Source of the DNA: Maricaulis sp.
GTDB lineage: Bacteria > Pseudomonadota > Alphaproteobacteria > Caulobacterales > Maricaulaceae
Assembly: GCF_030149235.1 (NCBI RefSeq)
Contig: NZ_JASBRW010000085.1
Span: 29,765 to 93,764, forward strand
Direction of reading: 5' to 3'
Length of the DNA stretch: 64,000 nucleotides
Below, one piece after another: positions 54,731-62,910 of the stretch. Below the pieces are notes generated by a model that was given only the letters and a program-made list of their open reading frames with translations, was not told where the DNA came from and searched no databases. Each line of letters starts with the position of its first letter. Positions within the stretch are counted from its first letter, which is position 1. Position numbers and translations under genes: made by a program.

Positions 54731-54957
54731 GCGTCTCCTCCCAGCGTCAGGCGCTTGAGCAGGGCGACAAGGAGGATGGGCCATAACGCCGCAACGCCGG
54801 GCGTGATCATAAGCCGGAACTGAAGCGGTGCGGCTTCCGCAGCATTACTGTCAAATCGCTTGATCAGAACCGTCACAAAGGTGAGGGCGAACAGAAGTCC
54901 GATCAGAAAGTAGAGCCCGAGGGCGGTCAGAACTGCCTCCGCCAGTGCCGGATCCAT
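54727..54957 (-). CDS. Small membrane protein, first gene of the Rieske operon
   Basis: A 76-residue protein starting at the ATG at 54957, with GGGGGG nine bases upstream. It has two hydrophobic helices (VLTALGLYFLIGLLFALTFVTVL and MITPGVAALWPILLVALL) joined by a polar loop. No family is recognised. It heads an operon of four overlapping genes and is divergent from the Rieske-TPP enzyme gene. Confidence 0.75.
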   Translation of the reverse strand: MDPALAEAVLTALGLYFLIGLLFALTFVTVLIKRFDSNAAEAAPLQFRLMITPGVAALWPILLVALLKRLTLGGDA

Positions 54958-54981
54958 GATTGCGTTCCCCCCTAGTGTGCC

Positions 54982-55014
54982 GCCACGCCCGCTATAGGTC
55001 ACGTTAGGCGTGGC
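54982..55014. promoter_or_regulatory. Inverted repeat in the divergent Rieske intergenic region
   Basis: GCCACGCC (54982-54989) and GGCGTGGC (55007-55014) are perfect 8-base arms separated by 17 bases. They lie between the two divergent operons, 25 bases before the small membrane protein start and about 140 before the TPP-enzyme start. This could be an operator controlling both directions. Confidence 0.45.
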
Positions 55015-55154
55015 TGTAGCTCTAAACCACCGAAAACCGGCCGGCATCGAAAATTGTGATCGCGTTTGCTGACGACTTCGCGAGCCAGATGTGATGCTCT
55101 GCCCCGGCCCATCGCGTGTAAAGGCCGCGTACAGTTGAGCACAGGGAGATCAGG

Positions 55155-57140
55155 GTGAACGATACACAAACCGAGCTGGACTGGCACAAGGTGGCCGAGC
55201 TGGACGAGCTGGCCGAGGGGCGCGTCAAATCAGCAACGGCGGGCCGGCATTCGATCGCGCTGGTGCATTTCGATGGCCAGTACGCGGCGATGGACAATCA
55301 CTGTCCGCACCAGGGCGGACCGCTCGGTGAAGGCTCGATCGAAAAAGGTGTCGATGACAAGTGCTGGCTGCGTTGTCCCTGGCATGGCTGGGACTTCGAC
55401 CCGCTCACCGGTGCTCCGCCGGGCGGACATGAGGATGCGGGTCAGACCACCTATCCGGTCGAGGCGCGTGATGACGGCATATATGTCGGCGTCGAGCCCG
55501 AGCCGTCCCACGAGCGCACCGTAACCGATGTGATGGCGGAGACTTTCGTCAACTGGGGCATCAAATCCTGTTTCGGCATGGTCGGGCATTCCAATCTCGG
55601 CCTCGCCGATGCCCTGCGCCTGCGGGAGGAGGCCGGTGAGCTTTCCTATTTCGGGATCCGTCACGAGGGCGCCGCATCTTTCGCCTGCTCCGGCTATGCC
55701 AAATTGTCCGGCCATCCGGCGGCCTGTCTGGCCATTGCCGGTCCAGGCGCCACCAATTTGCTGACCGGTCTTTGGGACGCCAAGGTCGACCGTGCGCCGG
55801 TGCTGGCTTTGACAGGCCAGGTCCAGGTCCAGGTGTTCGGGCCCGGTGCGTTCCAGGATATTGATCTCAAGGCCGCCTTCGATCCGGTCACCCGGTTTTC
55901 ACAGCCGGTGCTCAATTCCTCCAACCATGCCGAGCTTGCCTCGCTGGCGTGCAAGACCGCGATCGTCGAGCGGGATGTAGCCCATCTGATCTTCCCCGAT
56001 GATGTCCAGACCCAGCCCTCCGACCAGGCCGCGGCCGGACCGCTCGGGCGTGTGACCTCGGGTGACATCGCGCCGCCGCAGGAGGAGGTCACAGCCGCCG
56101 CTGACGCGATTGCCCGGGCGAAACGCCCGATGATTATCGTCGGCTATGGCGCGCGGGACGGTATGGACCAGATCACGGCGCTGGCGCGAGAGCTCAACGC
56201 GCCGATCGTTACGACGTTCAAGGCCAAGGGCCAGATCGCGGACAGTGATCCGCTGGCTGCCGGCGTGATCGGCCGGTCCGGTACGCCGATCGCCTCCTGG
56301 TTCATGAATGAGTGTGACCTGATCATTGCGCTGGGGGCGTCCTTCTCAAACCATACGGGGATTGAGCCGAAAAAACCGATCGTTCAGGTCGACTTCGAGC
56401 GCATGCAATTGGGCAAGTTTCACCCTGTGACCTACCCGGTTTGGGGGGAGGTGCGCCGCACGGTCGGTATCATCCGCCATCTCTTGACCAGCCGGGAGCC
56501 GGTGGCGATTGACCAGCGGGCCGAGCTGGCCGAGCGCTGGCGCATCTGGCGCGAGGAAAAACAGCGCCGCCTGGGCGAGAATCGGGGCGAAGGCCTGGCG
56601 GCTGCGGCGGTGTTTGATGCGCTGACGCGCCTGGCGCCGGAAGAGGCGGCCATGGCGGTCGATGTGGGCAATAACACCTATTCCTTCGGCCGCTATTTCG
56701 AGCCCAGCGGGCAGCGGGTGATGATGTCCGGCTATCTCGGCTCGATCGGCTTTTCCTTCCCGGCGGCCATGGGCGCCTGGGCAGCGACGCAGGATTTCGA
56801 GGAGCATCGCCACCGCAAGGTTATCTCGATCTCCGGCGATGGCGGGTTCGGCCAATACGCCATGGAATTCACCACGGCGGTGAAATACGGCATGAACATC
56901 ACCCACATCCTGTTGAACAATTCCCAACTCGGCAAAATCACCAAGGAACAGCGTGCCGGTAACTGGCCGGTCTGGCAGACCAGCCTGGTCAATCCGACCT
57001 TCGCTGGCTTCGCCCGCGCCTGCGGCGGTTATGGCCGTACGGTGAAAAGCCTGGATGACCTGGATGCGGCCATGACCGAAGCCCTGGCCCACGACGGACC
57101 CGCGCTGCTCGAGATCATGACCGATGCCGAACTGGTGTGA
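55155..57140 (+). CDS. Rieske [2Fe-2S] domain fused to a thiamine-diphosphate enzyme (pyruvate-oxidase/acetolactate-synthase-like)
   Basis: A 661-residue fusion with a GTG start behind AGGGAG. Residues 1-115 are a soluble Rieske domain with ligands Cys50-Pro-His52 and Cys74-Pro-Trp-His77. From about residue 122 to the end is a complete three-domain thiamine-diphosphate enzyme. Its cofactor-activating Glu is at position 171 (RHEGAASFA), a central domain follows (about 300-450), and the C-terminal pyrophosphate domain has GDGGFGQ at 561 and the LNNSQLG metal loop near 588. Pyruvate oxidase and acetolactate synthase are the nearest well-known shapes. The Rieske cluster could take electrons from the oxidised intermediate or a flavin. 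Substrate and partner are unknown; the divergent Rieske membrane protein is the obvious partner candidate. Confidence 0.88.
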   Translation: MNDTQTELDWHKVAELDELAEGRVKSATAGRHSIALVHFDGQYAAMDNHCPHQGGPLGEGSIEKGVDDKCWLRCPWHGWDFDPLTGAPPGGHEDAGQTTYPVEARDDGIYVGVEPEPSHERTVTDVMAETFVNWGIKSCFGMVGHSNLGLADALRLREEAGELSYFGIRHEGAASFACSGYAKLSGHPAACLAIAGPGATNLLTGLWDAKVDRAPVLALTGQVQVQVFGPGAFQDIDLKAAFDPVTRFSQPVLNSSNHAELASLACKTAIVERDVAHLIFPDDVQTQPSDQAAAGPLGRVTSGDIAPPQEEVTAAADAIARAKRPMIIVGYGARDGMDQITALARELNAPIVTTFKAKGQIADSDPLAAGVIGRSGTPIASWFMNECDLIIALGASFSNHTGIEPKKPIVQVDFERMQLGKFHPVTYPVWGEVRRTVGIIRHLLTSREPVAIDQRAELAERWRIWREEKQRRLGENRGEGLAAAAVFDALTRLAPEEAAMAVDVGNNTYSFGRYFEPSGQRVMMSGYLGSIGFSFPAAMGAWAATQDFEEHRHRKVISISGDGGFGQYAMEFTTAVKYGMNITHILLNNSQLGKITKEQRAGNWPVWQTSLVNPTFAGFARACGGYGRTVKSLDDLDAAMTEALAHDGPALLEIMTDAELV

Positions 57141-57261
57141 GCACAGGCGGGTTGTGTCGATTGTTGCCATTTGAGAAACAAAGCCTGTCCGCACGCATGG
57201 TTTGTTTCTTGCGGAGCCGGTCTTATCTCTGGCTGGACACAGTCATCGAGGGAGACACGTC

Positions 57262-57573
57262 ATGTCCGATATTACGTTCACGCTTGAGGAATCCGGTTCC
57301 AAGGGTCGCTATGTCGCGCATATTGCCGGCCAGGACGATGTCGGTGAGATGACCTATTCGCGGCTGAGCGCGTCGCGCATCATCGTCGACCATACCGGCG
57401 TGCCGGTAAGCCTGAAGGGTCAGGGTGTCGGCTCGGCCCTGGCACGCCATGTCGTCGCCGAAGCCCGGGACAAGGGCTTCACCATCGTGCCGCTCTGCCC
57501 CTTCCTCAAGGCCCAGGCCGACCGTCACCCGGATTGGGCCGATGTGATCGAGGGGCTGAAGGCGAAGGCCTGA
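57262..57573 (+). CDS. Small GNAT-like N-acetyltransferase (COG2388 type)
   Basis: A 103-residue protein starting at the ATG at 57262 with GAGGGAGA upstream. It shows the condensed GNAT fold of the YjdJ/COG2388 group: MTYSRLSASRIIVDHT strands, then the acetyl-CoA loop LKGQGVGSALARHVV and the PLCPFLKAQADRHPDW ending typical of this group. Substrates are not established for most members. It ends back to back with the convergent crotonase gene, stops abutting at 57573/57574. Confidence 0.85.
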   Translation: MSDITFTLEESGSKGRYVAHIAGQDDVGEMTYSRLSASRIIVDHTGVPVSLKGQGVGSALARHVVAEARDKGFTIVPLCPFLKAQADRHPDWADVIEGLKAKA

Positions 57574-58359
57574 TCAGGTTTTGCGCTTGAAGTCCGGCGT
57601 GCGCTTGTCGAGGAAGGCACGAAAGCCTTCCTTGAAATCGGCGCTGTTGAAAGCGTCGAGGAACCATTGCCGGGTGACGGGATCCTCATCGGTCTGTCCG
57701 GCCTCGAGCCGGGTCAGCATGGCCTTGGTGATGCGTGCAGTGGCGCTGGAGCGCGTCTCCAGCAGAGCCACGTAGTCGCTGACGGTCGCGGCCAGCTGGT
57801 CGGGTTCCAGCAAGCGGTCGATCAGGCCGATCTGCAGGGCCTCTTCGGCGCTGACATGCCGCCCGGTGAAAAGGAGGTCCTTGGCCGTTGAGAGGCCGAC
57901 CGCTTCGGCCAGGCGCTTGGTGTCATTGAACGGATAGGCCAGGCCCATCTTGGCCGGGGTGATGCCGAAGCGGCTACCCGCGGCGGCAAAGCGAAGATCG
58001 CAGGCGATCGCCAGACCGCATCCGCCGCCAATGCACACGCCCTCGATGGCGGCGAGGGTCGGTTTTGGGAAGTCCGCCAGGGCGTTCAGCCCGTCGGCAA
58101 TGCCGTTGGAATAGGTCTCGGCCCGCTCGAGCGTGGCGTAAGCCGTTTCAAACTCACCAATATCCGCGCCGGAGGCGAAGCTCCCCCCAGTCCCGCGCAC
58201 GACCAGCAGGCGCAGGTCCTCATCCTCGGCCAGCGGGGCGAGGAGTTCGGGAATGGCCAGCCACATCGCCTCGGTCAGCGCATTGTGGCGCCGGGGTCGA
58301 TTGAGGATGAGATCGGCCCGCGGTCCGTCTCGCTCGATGCGGATATCGGCTGTGCTCAC
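57574..58359 (-). CDS. Enoyl-CoA hydratase/isomerase (crotonase) family protein lacking both classical glutamates
   Basis: A 261-residue crotonase-fold protein. The oxyanion-hole regions are FASGADIGEF (about 62-71) and IEGVCIGGGCGLAIACDL (about 103-120). In hydratases a Glu follows GGGC and another sits in the QPEI motif; here these positions read Gly (GGGCGL) and Pro (FGITPAKMG). A simple syn-hydration mechanism is therefore doubtful; it may be another crotonase-superfamily enzyme such as an isomerase, hydrolase or lyase. It overlaps the CBS gene by four bases and is the last gene of the DUF1538 operon. Confidence 0.88.
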   Translation of the reverse strand: MSTADIRIERDGPRADLILNRPRRHNALTEAMWLAIPELLAPLAEDEDLRLLVVRGTGGSFASGADIGEFETAYATLERAETYSNGIADGLNALADFPKPTLAAIEGVCIGGGCGLAIACDLRFAAAGSRFGITPAKMGLAYPFNDTKRLAEAVGLSTAKDLLFTGRHVSAEEALQIGLIDRLLEPDQLAATVSDYVALLETRSSATARITKAMLTRLEAGQTDEDPVTRQWFLDAFNSADFKEGFRAFLDKRTPDFKRKT

Positions 58360-58760
58360 GAGGGCTTGGCCATGGAGCGAAGGACCAGGTCGCGCAGGGT
58401 CACAAAGCCGGCGACCTTGCCATCCTGCAGCACCAGCGCCCGGGTCAGGCGGAAACGGGTCAGCAGGCGGACGGCGTATTTGACATTCATGGCGATGTCG
58501 ACGCTCAGCACCGGTTTCGACATGATCTCGTAAACGCTGACACGCTCGGGCGAACGGTCCTTGCCGATGACCTGTTCGGCGACGTCATGGACGGCGAGGA
58601 TGCCGTATTCGTCGGACTCATCGCGTTTGTCGACGACCAGCGAGCTGACATTCTTTTCCCGCATGAGATCAACGGCTTGGTCGACAGTCGCCAGGCCGTC
58701 AATGGCGATGGGCGAGGGGGTCATTACCTCGCGCACCTGAACATAATCGGTTCCGGTCAT
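58356..58760 (-). CDS. CBS-domain pair protein
   Basis: A 134-residue cytoplasmic protein made of two CBS motifs. The first runs from VREVMTPSPIAIDGLATV to about residue 65 and includes KNVSSLVVDKRDESDEYGILAVHDV. The second starts at YEIMSKPVLSVDIAM (about 78) and ends with VTLRDLVLRSM. Such Bateman pairs bind adenine nucleotides and regulate partner transporters or enzymes. Four-base overlaps with both neighbours place it in the DUF1538/PII-like operon, where it may sense energy charge. Confidence 0.9.
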   Translation of the reverse strand: MTGTDYVQVREVMTPSPIAIDGLATVDQAVDLMREKNVSSLVVDKRDESDEYGILAVHDVAEQVIGKDRSPERVSVYEIMSKPVLSVDIAMNVKYAVRLLTRFRLTRALVLQDGKVAGFVTLRDLVLRSMAKPS

Positions 58761-59107
58761 ATCTTGTCTTCGATCTCTCGTTTGATTTCAGGCAGCTGGC
58801 TGGACAGGCCGACAGCATCCTCGATATCGATCTGGAAGGCGACCCCTGTCCCTGCCTCATCATCAAATTGTCCCGCCTCGCCAATGGCTTCGAGGATGGA
58901 ACGGCTCATATGCGCTTCGACCAGGAAGAGGGCAACATCGCGCTGTCCTTCCAGGGTCAGGCCGAAGAATGTCTTGGGCGGGTTGAGGCCTTCACCGCGG
59001 GCCGCGGTGATGACGGTACACCCGGTGGCGCCGGCCTTGCGTCCGGCTTCGGTGACCTCGTCAGTCTTCTCGTCGGTCACCAGGGCGATAATCAGCTTGA
59101 ACTTCAT
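58757..59107 (-). CDS. PII-like regulatory protein
   Basis: A 116-residue protein with a GlnB/PII-like fold: the N-terminal strand FKLIIALVTDE, then AGATGCTVITAARGEG, a short loop FFGLTLEGQRD in place of the canonical uridylylated T-loop, and a C-terminal VAFQIDIEDAVGL. No tyrosine matching the uridylylation site is visible, so it is not classic GlnB/GlnK. A strong ribosome site (AAGGAGGAAGG) lies inside the upstream DUF1538 gene, with which it overlaps by 47 bases. PII-like proteins next to membrane proteins usually gate transport. Confidence 0.85.
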   Translation of the reverse strand: MKFKLIIALVTDEKTDEVTEAGRKAGATGCTVITAARGEGLNPPKTFFGLTLEGQRDVALFLVEAHMSRSILEAIGEAGQFDDEAGTGVAFQIDIEDAVGLSSQLPEIKREIEDKI

Positions 59108-60023
59108 GCTCGCCTTCCTCCTTCAACTGGGCCACCTCCGCCGCCATTTCCGGCGCGGTTTCGGTGGAGTTCATGTCTGCCTCGTGCGCAGTTTGCGGGG
59201 CCTGCGCGGGCTGCTGCTGTGGCCCCATCGTGGCCAGCGCGTCTGTTGTGCGTTTTTTCTGCCAGGCGGCCCACGCCGCTGACCCCTGGGCGTAGCCCAT
59301 CACCGTGATCATCGGGAACAGGCTCGCCAGGGCGATCAGTCCGAAGCCGTCGATCAACGGACTGCGTCCCGGAACAGTCGAGGCCAGGCCGAGGCCGAGG
59401 GCGGTGACCAGCGGAACCGTCACGGTCGAGGTCGTCACCCCGCCTGAGTCATAGGCCAGTGGCACGATTTCCTTGGGGGCGAACATGGTCTGCACCACGA
59501 CCAGGACATAGCCGACCATCATGTAAAGATGCAGCGGCGTACCGGTGACAATCCGGAAAGCGCCGAGGGCGATCGACAGGGCGACGCCGACGGCCACGGC
59601 GATGCGTAGCGGCCAGGACGAGATGGCTCCGCCGGATGCTTCGTCGGCCTTCAGGGATACGGCGATCAGCGAAGGTTCGGCGATTGTGGTGGAGAAGCCG
59701 ATGGCGAAGGCGAAGAGATAGATCCAGTAATAGCGGGTCCACTCGATCGTTTCCGGCTGACCTTCCGCGCCGTAGATAAAGGCCGGATCGGTCAATTGCC
59801 GGGCCATGGTTTCGCCGAGTGGGAAAAGCGCTTCCTGCAGGCCGACCAGGAAGAGGGCGAGGCCGGCGATCACATAGACGAAGCCGATCAGCACCTGTTT
59901 CAGGTGCGGCACGCGCTGGCGCAGGACGACGACCTGGAAAAACCCGAGCACCAGCGCGATCGGCGCCACATCGCGCAGCGTCGTCACCAGGGTGGTGAGG
60001 GTCTGGATCAGCGCATCGAGCAT
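59061..60023 (-). CDS. DUF1538 membrane protein, second copy
   Basis: A 320-residue integral membrane protein with about seven helices. The DUF1538 signature [20 protein letters not shown] and the following [17 protein letters not shown] are clear, near residues 185-235. Unlike the first copy it has an extra, charged, Gln- and Glu-rich C-terminal tail of about 60 residues, whose coding region contains the ribosome site of the PII-like gene. Its ATG abuts the stop of the first DUF1538 gene. DUF1538 proteins are thought to be transporters of unknown substrate. Confidence 0.88.
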   Translation of the reverse strand: MLDALIQTLTTLVTTLRDVAPIALVLGFFQVVVLRQRVPHLKQVLIGFVYVIAGLALFLVGLQEALFPLGETMARQLTDPAFIYGAEGQPETIEWTRYYWIYLFAFAIGFSTTIAEPSLIAVSLKADEASGGAISSWPLRIAVAVGVALSIALGAFRIVTGTPLHLYMMVGYVLVVVQTMFAPKEIVPLAYDSGGVTTSTVTVPLVTALGLGLASTVPGRSPLIDGFGLIALASLFPMITVMGYAQGSAAWAAWQKKRTTDALATMGPQQQPAQAPQTAHEADMNSTETAPEMAAEVAQLKEEGEHEVQADYRPGDRRED

Positions 60024-60752
60024 CTACACCACCATGCCGTAAAGCAGGACGAAGAGGATGGGGGTGAGACTGGCAAAGGCGATCAGACCGAAGCCGTCGA
60101 TCAGAGGATTGCGACCCTTGATCACGGTCGACAGGCCGATGCCCAGGGCGGTGACCAGCGGGACGGTGATGGTGGAGGTCGTCACGCCACCGCTGTCATA
60201 GGCGATACCGATGATCTCGCGCGGGGCAAACTGGGTCAGCAGCACGATCAGTATATAGCCGCCAATGATCAGGAACTGGATCGGCCAGCCCTTGAGGATG
60301 CGGATCACCCCAAGCACCAGAGCGGCGCCGACCGAGACGGCGACGGTGTAGCGCAGGCCCAGCGCGTAGGAGGCCTGGTCGGCTTCGGCCAATGCGCCTT
60401 CCGCCGCCTTGACGCTGGCGGCTTCCGCAGCGACGGCGATCAGGGCCGGCTCGGCCACGGTTGTGCCGAAGCCGAGGGCAAAGGCGAAGGCCATCAGCCA
60501 CCAGACATTGCCCTTGCGGGCGAAGGCCCCGGCCATGCTTTCACCGATCGGAAACAGGCCGATCTCGAGGCCGCGGATGAACAGCGCCAGCCCCATGAGG
60601 ACTGCGAGCAGCCCGAAAATGATCCGGGGCAGATCCGGGAAGGGCTGTTGCAGGACGGCAATCTGGAAAAACGCCACGACCAGGATGATCGGCGCCAGAT
60701 CACGCAGGCTGTCGAGCAGCAAGCGTCCATAGGCAATAAGGGAAGGCGGCAT
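60024..60752 (-). CDS. DUF1538 membrane protein, first copy
   Basis: A 242-residue integral membrane protein with about seven helices, carrying [20 protein letters not shown] and [17 protein letters not shown] near its C-terminus. It is homologous to the next gene product. Tandem copies suggest a two-subunit, pseudo-symmetric channel or transporter, equivalent to the single long two-repeat DUF1538 proteins of other bacteria. It is the first gene of a five-gene operon with the second copy, a PII-like protein, a CBS protein and a crotonase-like protein. Confidence 0.88.
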   Translation of the reverse strand: MPPSLIAYGRLLLDSLRDLAPIILVVAFFQIAVLQQPFPDLPRIIFGLLAVLMGLALFIRGLEIGLFPIGESMAGAFARKGNVWWLMAFAFALGFGTTVAEPALIAVAAEAASVKAAEGALAEADQASYALGLRYTVAVSVGAALVLGVIRILKGWPIQFLIIGGYILIVLLTQFAPREIIGIAYDSGGVTTSTITVPLVTALGIGLSTVIKGRNPLIDGFGLIAFASLTPILFVLLYGMVV

Positions 60753-60843
60753 CTACCTGCTTGAAAAGTATAGCGTTAATCGAACGCCAAAACCTTACTT
60801 TTTAAACGGGTAGAAGGCTATTGGATATTCCGTCGCAGGGGTG

Positions 60844-61674
60844 TCAGCCCAGCGCGCGAGCATGATGGGCGATGTGATCATCGATGAAGCTGGCGATGAA
60901 ATAATATGAGTGATCATAGCCCGGCTGGCGGCGCAGGGTCAGTGCCTGCCCGGCCTCCCGGCAGGCCGCCTGGAACAGTTCCGGCTTGAGCTGTTCGGCG
61001 AGAAACGCGTCCGCCTCGCCCTGGTCGATCAGGATATGGGCGGCGCTGGGAGAGGTCCGAACCAGTTCGCTTGCGTCGTATTGCGCCCAACTGGCCTGAT
61101 CCGCGCCGAGATAGGCGGTGAAGGCCTTTTCGCCCCAGGGCACCTGGCTCGGGGCGACGATGGGCGAGAAAGCCGAGACCGAGCGATAGGTCTGCGGATG
61201 CTTCAGATGCAAGGTCAAAGCGCCGTGTCCGCCCATGGAGTGACCGAAAATGCCCTGGCGCGACATGTCGGCCGGGAAATTCGCGGCGATCAGGGCCGGC
61301 AATTCCCCGGTGATATAGCGATCCATCTGGAAATGCGGCGCCCAGGGCGTCTGCGTCGCGGTCAGGTAGAAGCCGGCGCCCTGGCCGAGATCATAGGCCG
61401 CGTCATCGGCGACACCCTCACCGCGCGGGCTGGTGTCCGGGGCGATGACCATGACGCCGTGCTCGCTGGCCGCGCGCTGCAGCCCGGACTTCTCCATCAC
61501 ATTGGACCAGTTGCAGGTCAGGCCGGAGAGATACCAGAGCACCGGCACCGGGCCCGACTTCGCCTGGGGCGGGGTGAAGACGGCAAAGCGCATCGGCACA
61601 CCACAAACCGCGCTGTCATGGTCGAACACGGCCAGCTCGCCGCCGAAGGAGGTCCATTGGTTGACGCGTTGCAT
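60844..61674 (-). CDS. fghA: S-formylglutathione hydrolase
   Basis: A 276-residue esterase-D-type alpha/beta-hydrolase, the usual length. The nucleophile elbow is GIFGHSMGGHGAL (Ser about 145), with Asp in LIDQGEADAFL and His in GYDHSYYFIASF completing the triad. It hydrolyses S-formylglutathione to formate and glutathione, the second step of glutathione-dependent formaldehyde removal. The start chosen (MQRVNQWTSFGG) fits the family. It follows a methyltransferase gene by five bases, and the class III alcohol dehydrogenase that makes its substrate lies 2.2 kb upstream on the same strand. Confidence 0.95.
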   Translation of the reverse strand: MQRVNQWTSFGGELAVFDHDSAVCGVPMRFAVFTPPQAKSGPVPVLWYLSGLTCNWSNVMEKSGLQRAASEHGVMVIAPDTSPRGEGVADDAAYDLGQGAGFYLTATQTPWAPHFQMDRYITGELPALIAANFPADMSRQGIFGHSMGGHGALTLHLKHPQTYRSVSAFSPIVAPSQVPWGEKAFTAYLGADQASWAQYDASELVRTSPSAAHILIDQGEADAFLAEQLKPELFQAACREAGQALTLRRQPGYDHSYYFIASFIDDHIAHHARALG

Positions 61675-61679
61675 CTTGA

Positions 61680-62306
61680 TCAAGTCTCCGATGTCTTCGT
61701 TGCCTTCTCTAGCACCAGCCAGATCCATGTCACCCCGGCGCCCGCATCGCCAGGTTTGATACTGTCCCGCTCTCCACGCCAGATCAGGTTCAGACCGTGT
61801 TCGGCGGCCTGAGCCCGGCTTTCATCCGGATCGGTCGGATAGGCCGGGCGGTCCGGGTGGGCGGGCCCGGAACGCAGGGACAGGCAGAGGCGGCCGCCGG
61901 GGGCGGTGAGGCGGGCAAGGGCCTGCATGCCTTGAGGCCGGTCAGCCGGGGCGAGGTGCTGCCAGACCGCGTTGCACAGAACGAGATCAAAGCGGCCCGC
62001 ATGCGCGCCGAGCCGGGTCAGAGCCGGGAGTTGGTCGTCGATCCATTGAATGGCGCGGGTCCTGTGAAGGTGCTGACCGGCCTGTCTCAATTGCGACGGC
62101 TCGACCGCGGTCACTTCGTAACCGCGCTGCGCCAGCCAGGCCGCATCACGGCCCGTGCCGGCCCCGATATCGATGGCGCGCGCCGGAGCAGGCGGCCAGT
62201 GGTCGAGGGCCTCGCCATAGACGAGCTCGGTGCTGACGCCTTCATAAAGCGCCGTAAGCTCGTCGGCCGCGCGGCCGTAATTGGTGATGATGTCGCTGGG
62301 GCGCAT
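61680..62306 (-). CDS. Class I SAM-dependent methyltransferase
   Basis: A 208-residue methyltransferase. The SAM-binding motif I is AIDIGAGTGRDAAWLA (about residues 44-59), the acidic end of strand 2 is VTAVEPS, and motif IV is FDLVLCNAVWQHL. The rest is a typical Rossmann-like methyltransferase fold. The substrate is unknown. It lies directly before fghA, with a five-base gap, and after an intergenic repeat. Confidence 0.87.
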   Translation of the reverse strand: MRPSDIITNYGRAADELTALYEGVSTELVYGEALDHWPPAPARAIDIGAGTGRDAAWLAQRGYEVTAVEPSQLRQAGQHLHRTRAIQWIDDQLPALTRLGAHAGRFDLVLCNAVWQHLAPADRPQGMQALARLTAPGGRLCLSLRSGPAHPDRPAYPTDPDESRAQAAEHGLNLIWRGERDSIKPGDAGAGVTWIWLVLEKATKTSET

Positions 62307-62330
62307 GCGATCCTGTCCTCACGGGCCTTG

Positions 62331-62446
62331 GTCCTCCCCTGCATGGCGGGGGAGGTGTCGAACGAAGTGAGACGGAGGGGGTGCGTCTGTTCTACTCACC
62401 CCCATCCCCTCGCGGGGCTCGGGACTTCCCCCGCCTGGCGGGGGAA
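62331..62446. repeat. Intergenic repeat element with two GC-rich hairpins
   Basis: TCCTCCCCTGCATGGCGGGGGAGG at the left and TTCCCCCGCCTGGCGGGGGAA at the right each form a hairpin with a small GC-rich loop. Between them lies CGAACGAAGTGAGACGG, which recurs in intergenic repeats of many alphaproteobacteria. It fills the gap between the methyltransferase and UPF0178 genes and probably is a dispersed REP-like unit. Confidence 0.65.
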
Positions 62447-62460
62447 GACGATCCGTAGTG

Positions 62461-62910
62461 CTACAGCCCCTTCTTCACCTTCTGGATCAGCGCTTCCAGC
62501 CCGTTGAGAAAGGCCGACCGGTCCTTTTGCGAGAAGGGTTTCGCGCCCGAGGTGATCACCCCGGTCTCGCGCAGATCGGTCATCAGATTGCGCGTCGCCA
62601 CGGCTGAGCCGATCGTGTCCGGGGTGAAGGCCTTGCCGCGGGGATCAATGGCGCGGGCGCCGGCCTTGAGGCAGCGATCGGCGAGCGGGATGTCGGCGGT
62701 GACACAGATATCGCCCGGCCCGATACGCTCGGCGATCCAGTCATCAGCGGCGTCCAGCTTGCCCTCGACGATGACCAGCTTGGCCCATTGCGAGCGCGGC
62801 CGCATCAACCCGCCATCACAGACCAGCAGGATCTCCGAGCGGTGCCGCTCCCCGACCCGGATCACCTCGTCTTTGACGGGGCAGGCATCTGCGTCGACAT
62901 AGAGGATCAT
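62461..62910 (-). CDS. yaiI: UPF0178/YaiI-family protein (DUF188)
   Basis: A 149-residue member of the YaiI/YqxD family. The N-terminal strand and acid-rich motif [12 protein letters not shown], the [13 protein letters not shown] segment and the conserved DIPLADRC and [15 protein letters not shown] blocks are all present. The family belongs to the PIN-like nuclease superfamily and its biological role is not established. It overlaps the upstream VapC-type toxin gene by four bases, so it is in an operon with the toxin-antitoxin pair. Confidence 0.9.
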   Translation of the reverse strand: MILYVDADACPVKDEVIRVGERHRSEILLVCDGGLMRPRSQWAKLVIVEGKLDAADDWIAERIGPGDICVTADIPLADRCLKAGARAIDPRGKAFTPDTIGSAVATRNLMTDLRETGVITSGAKPFSQKDRSAFLNGLEALIQKVKKGL

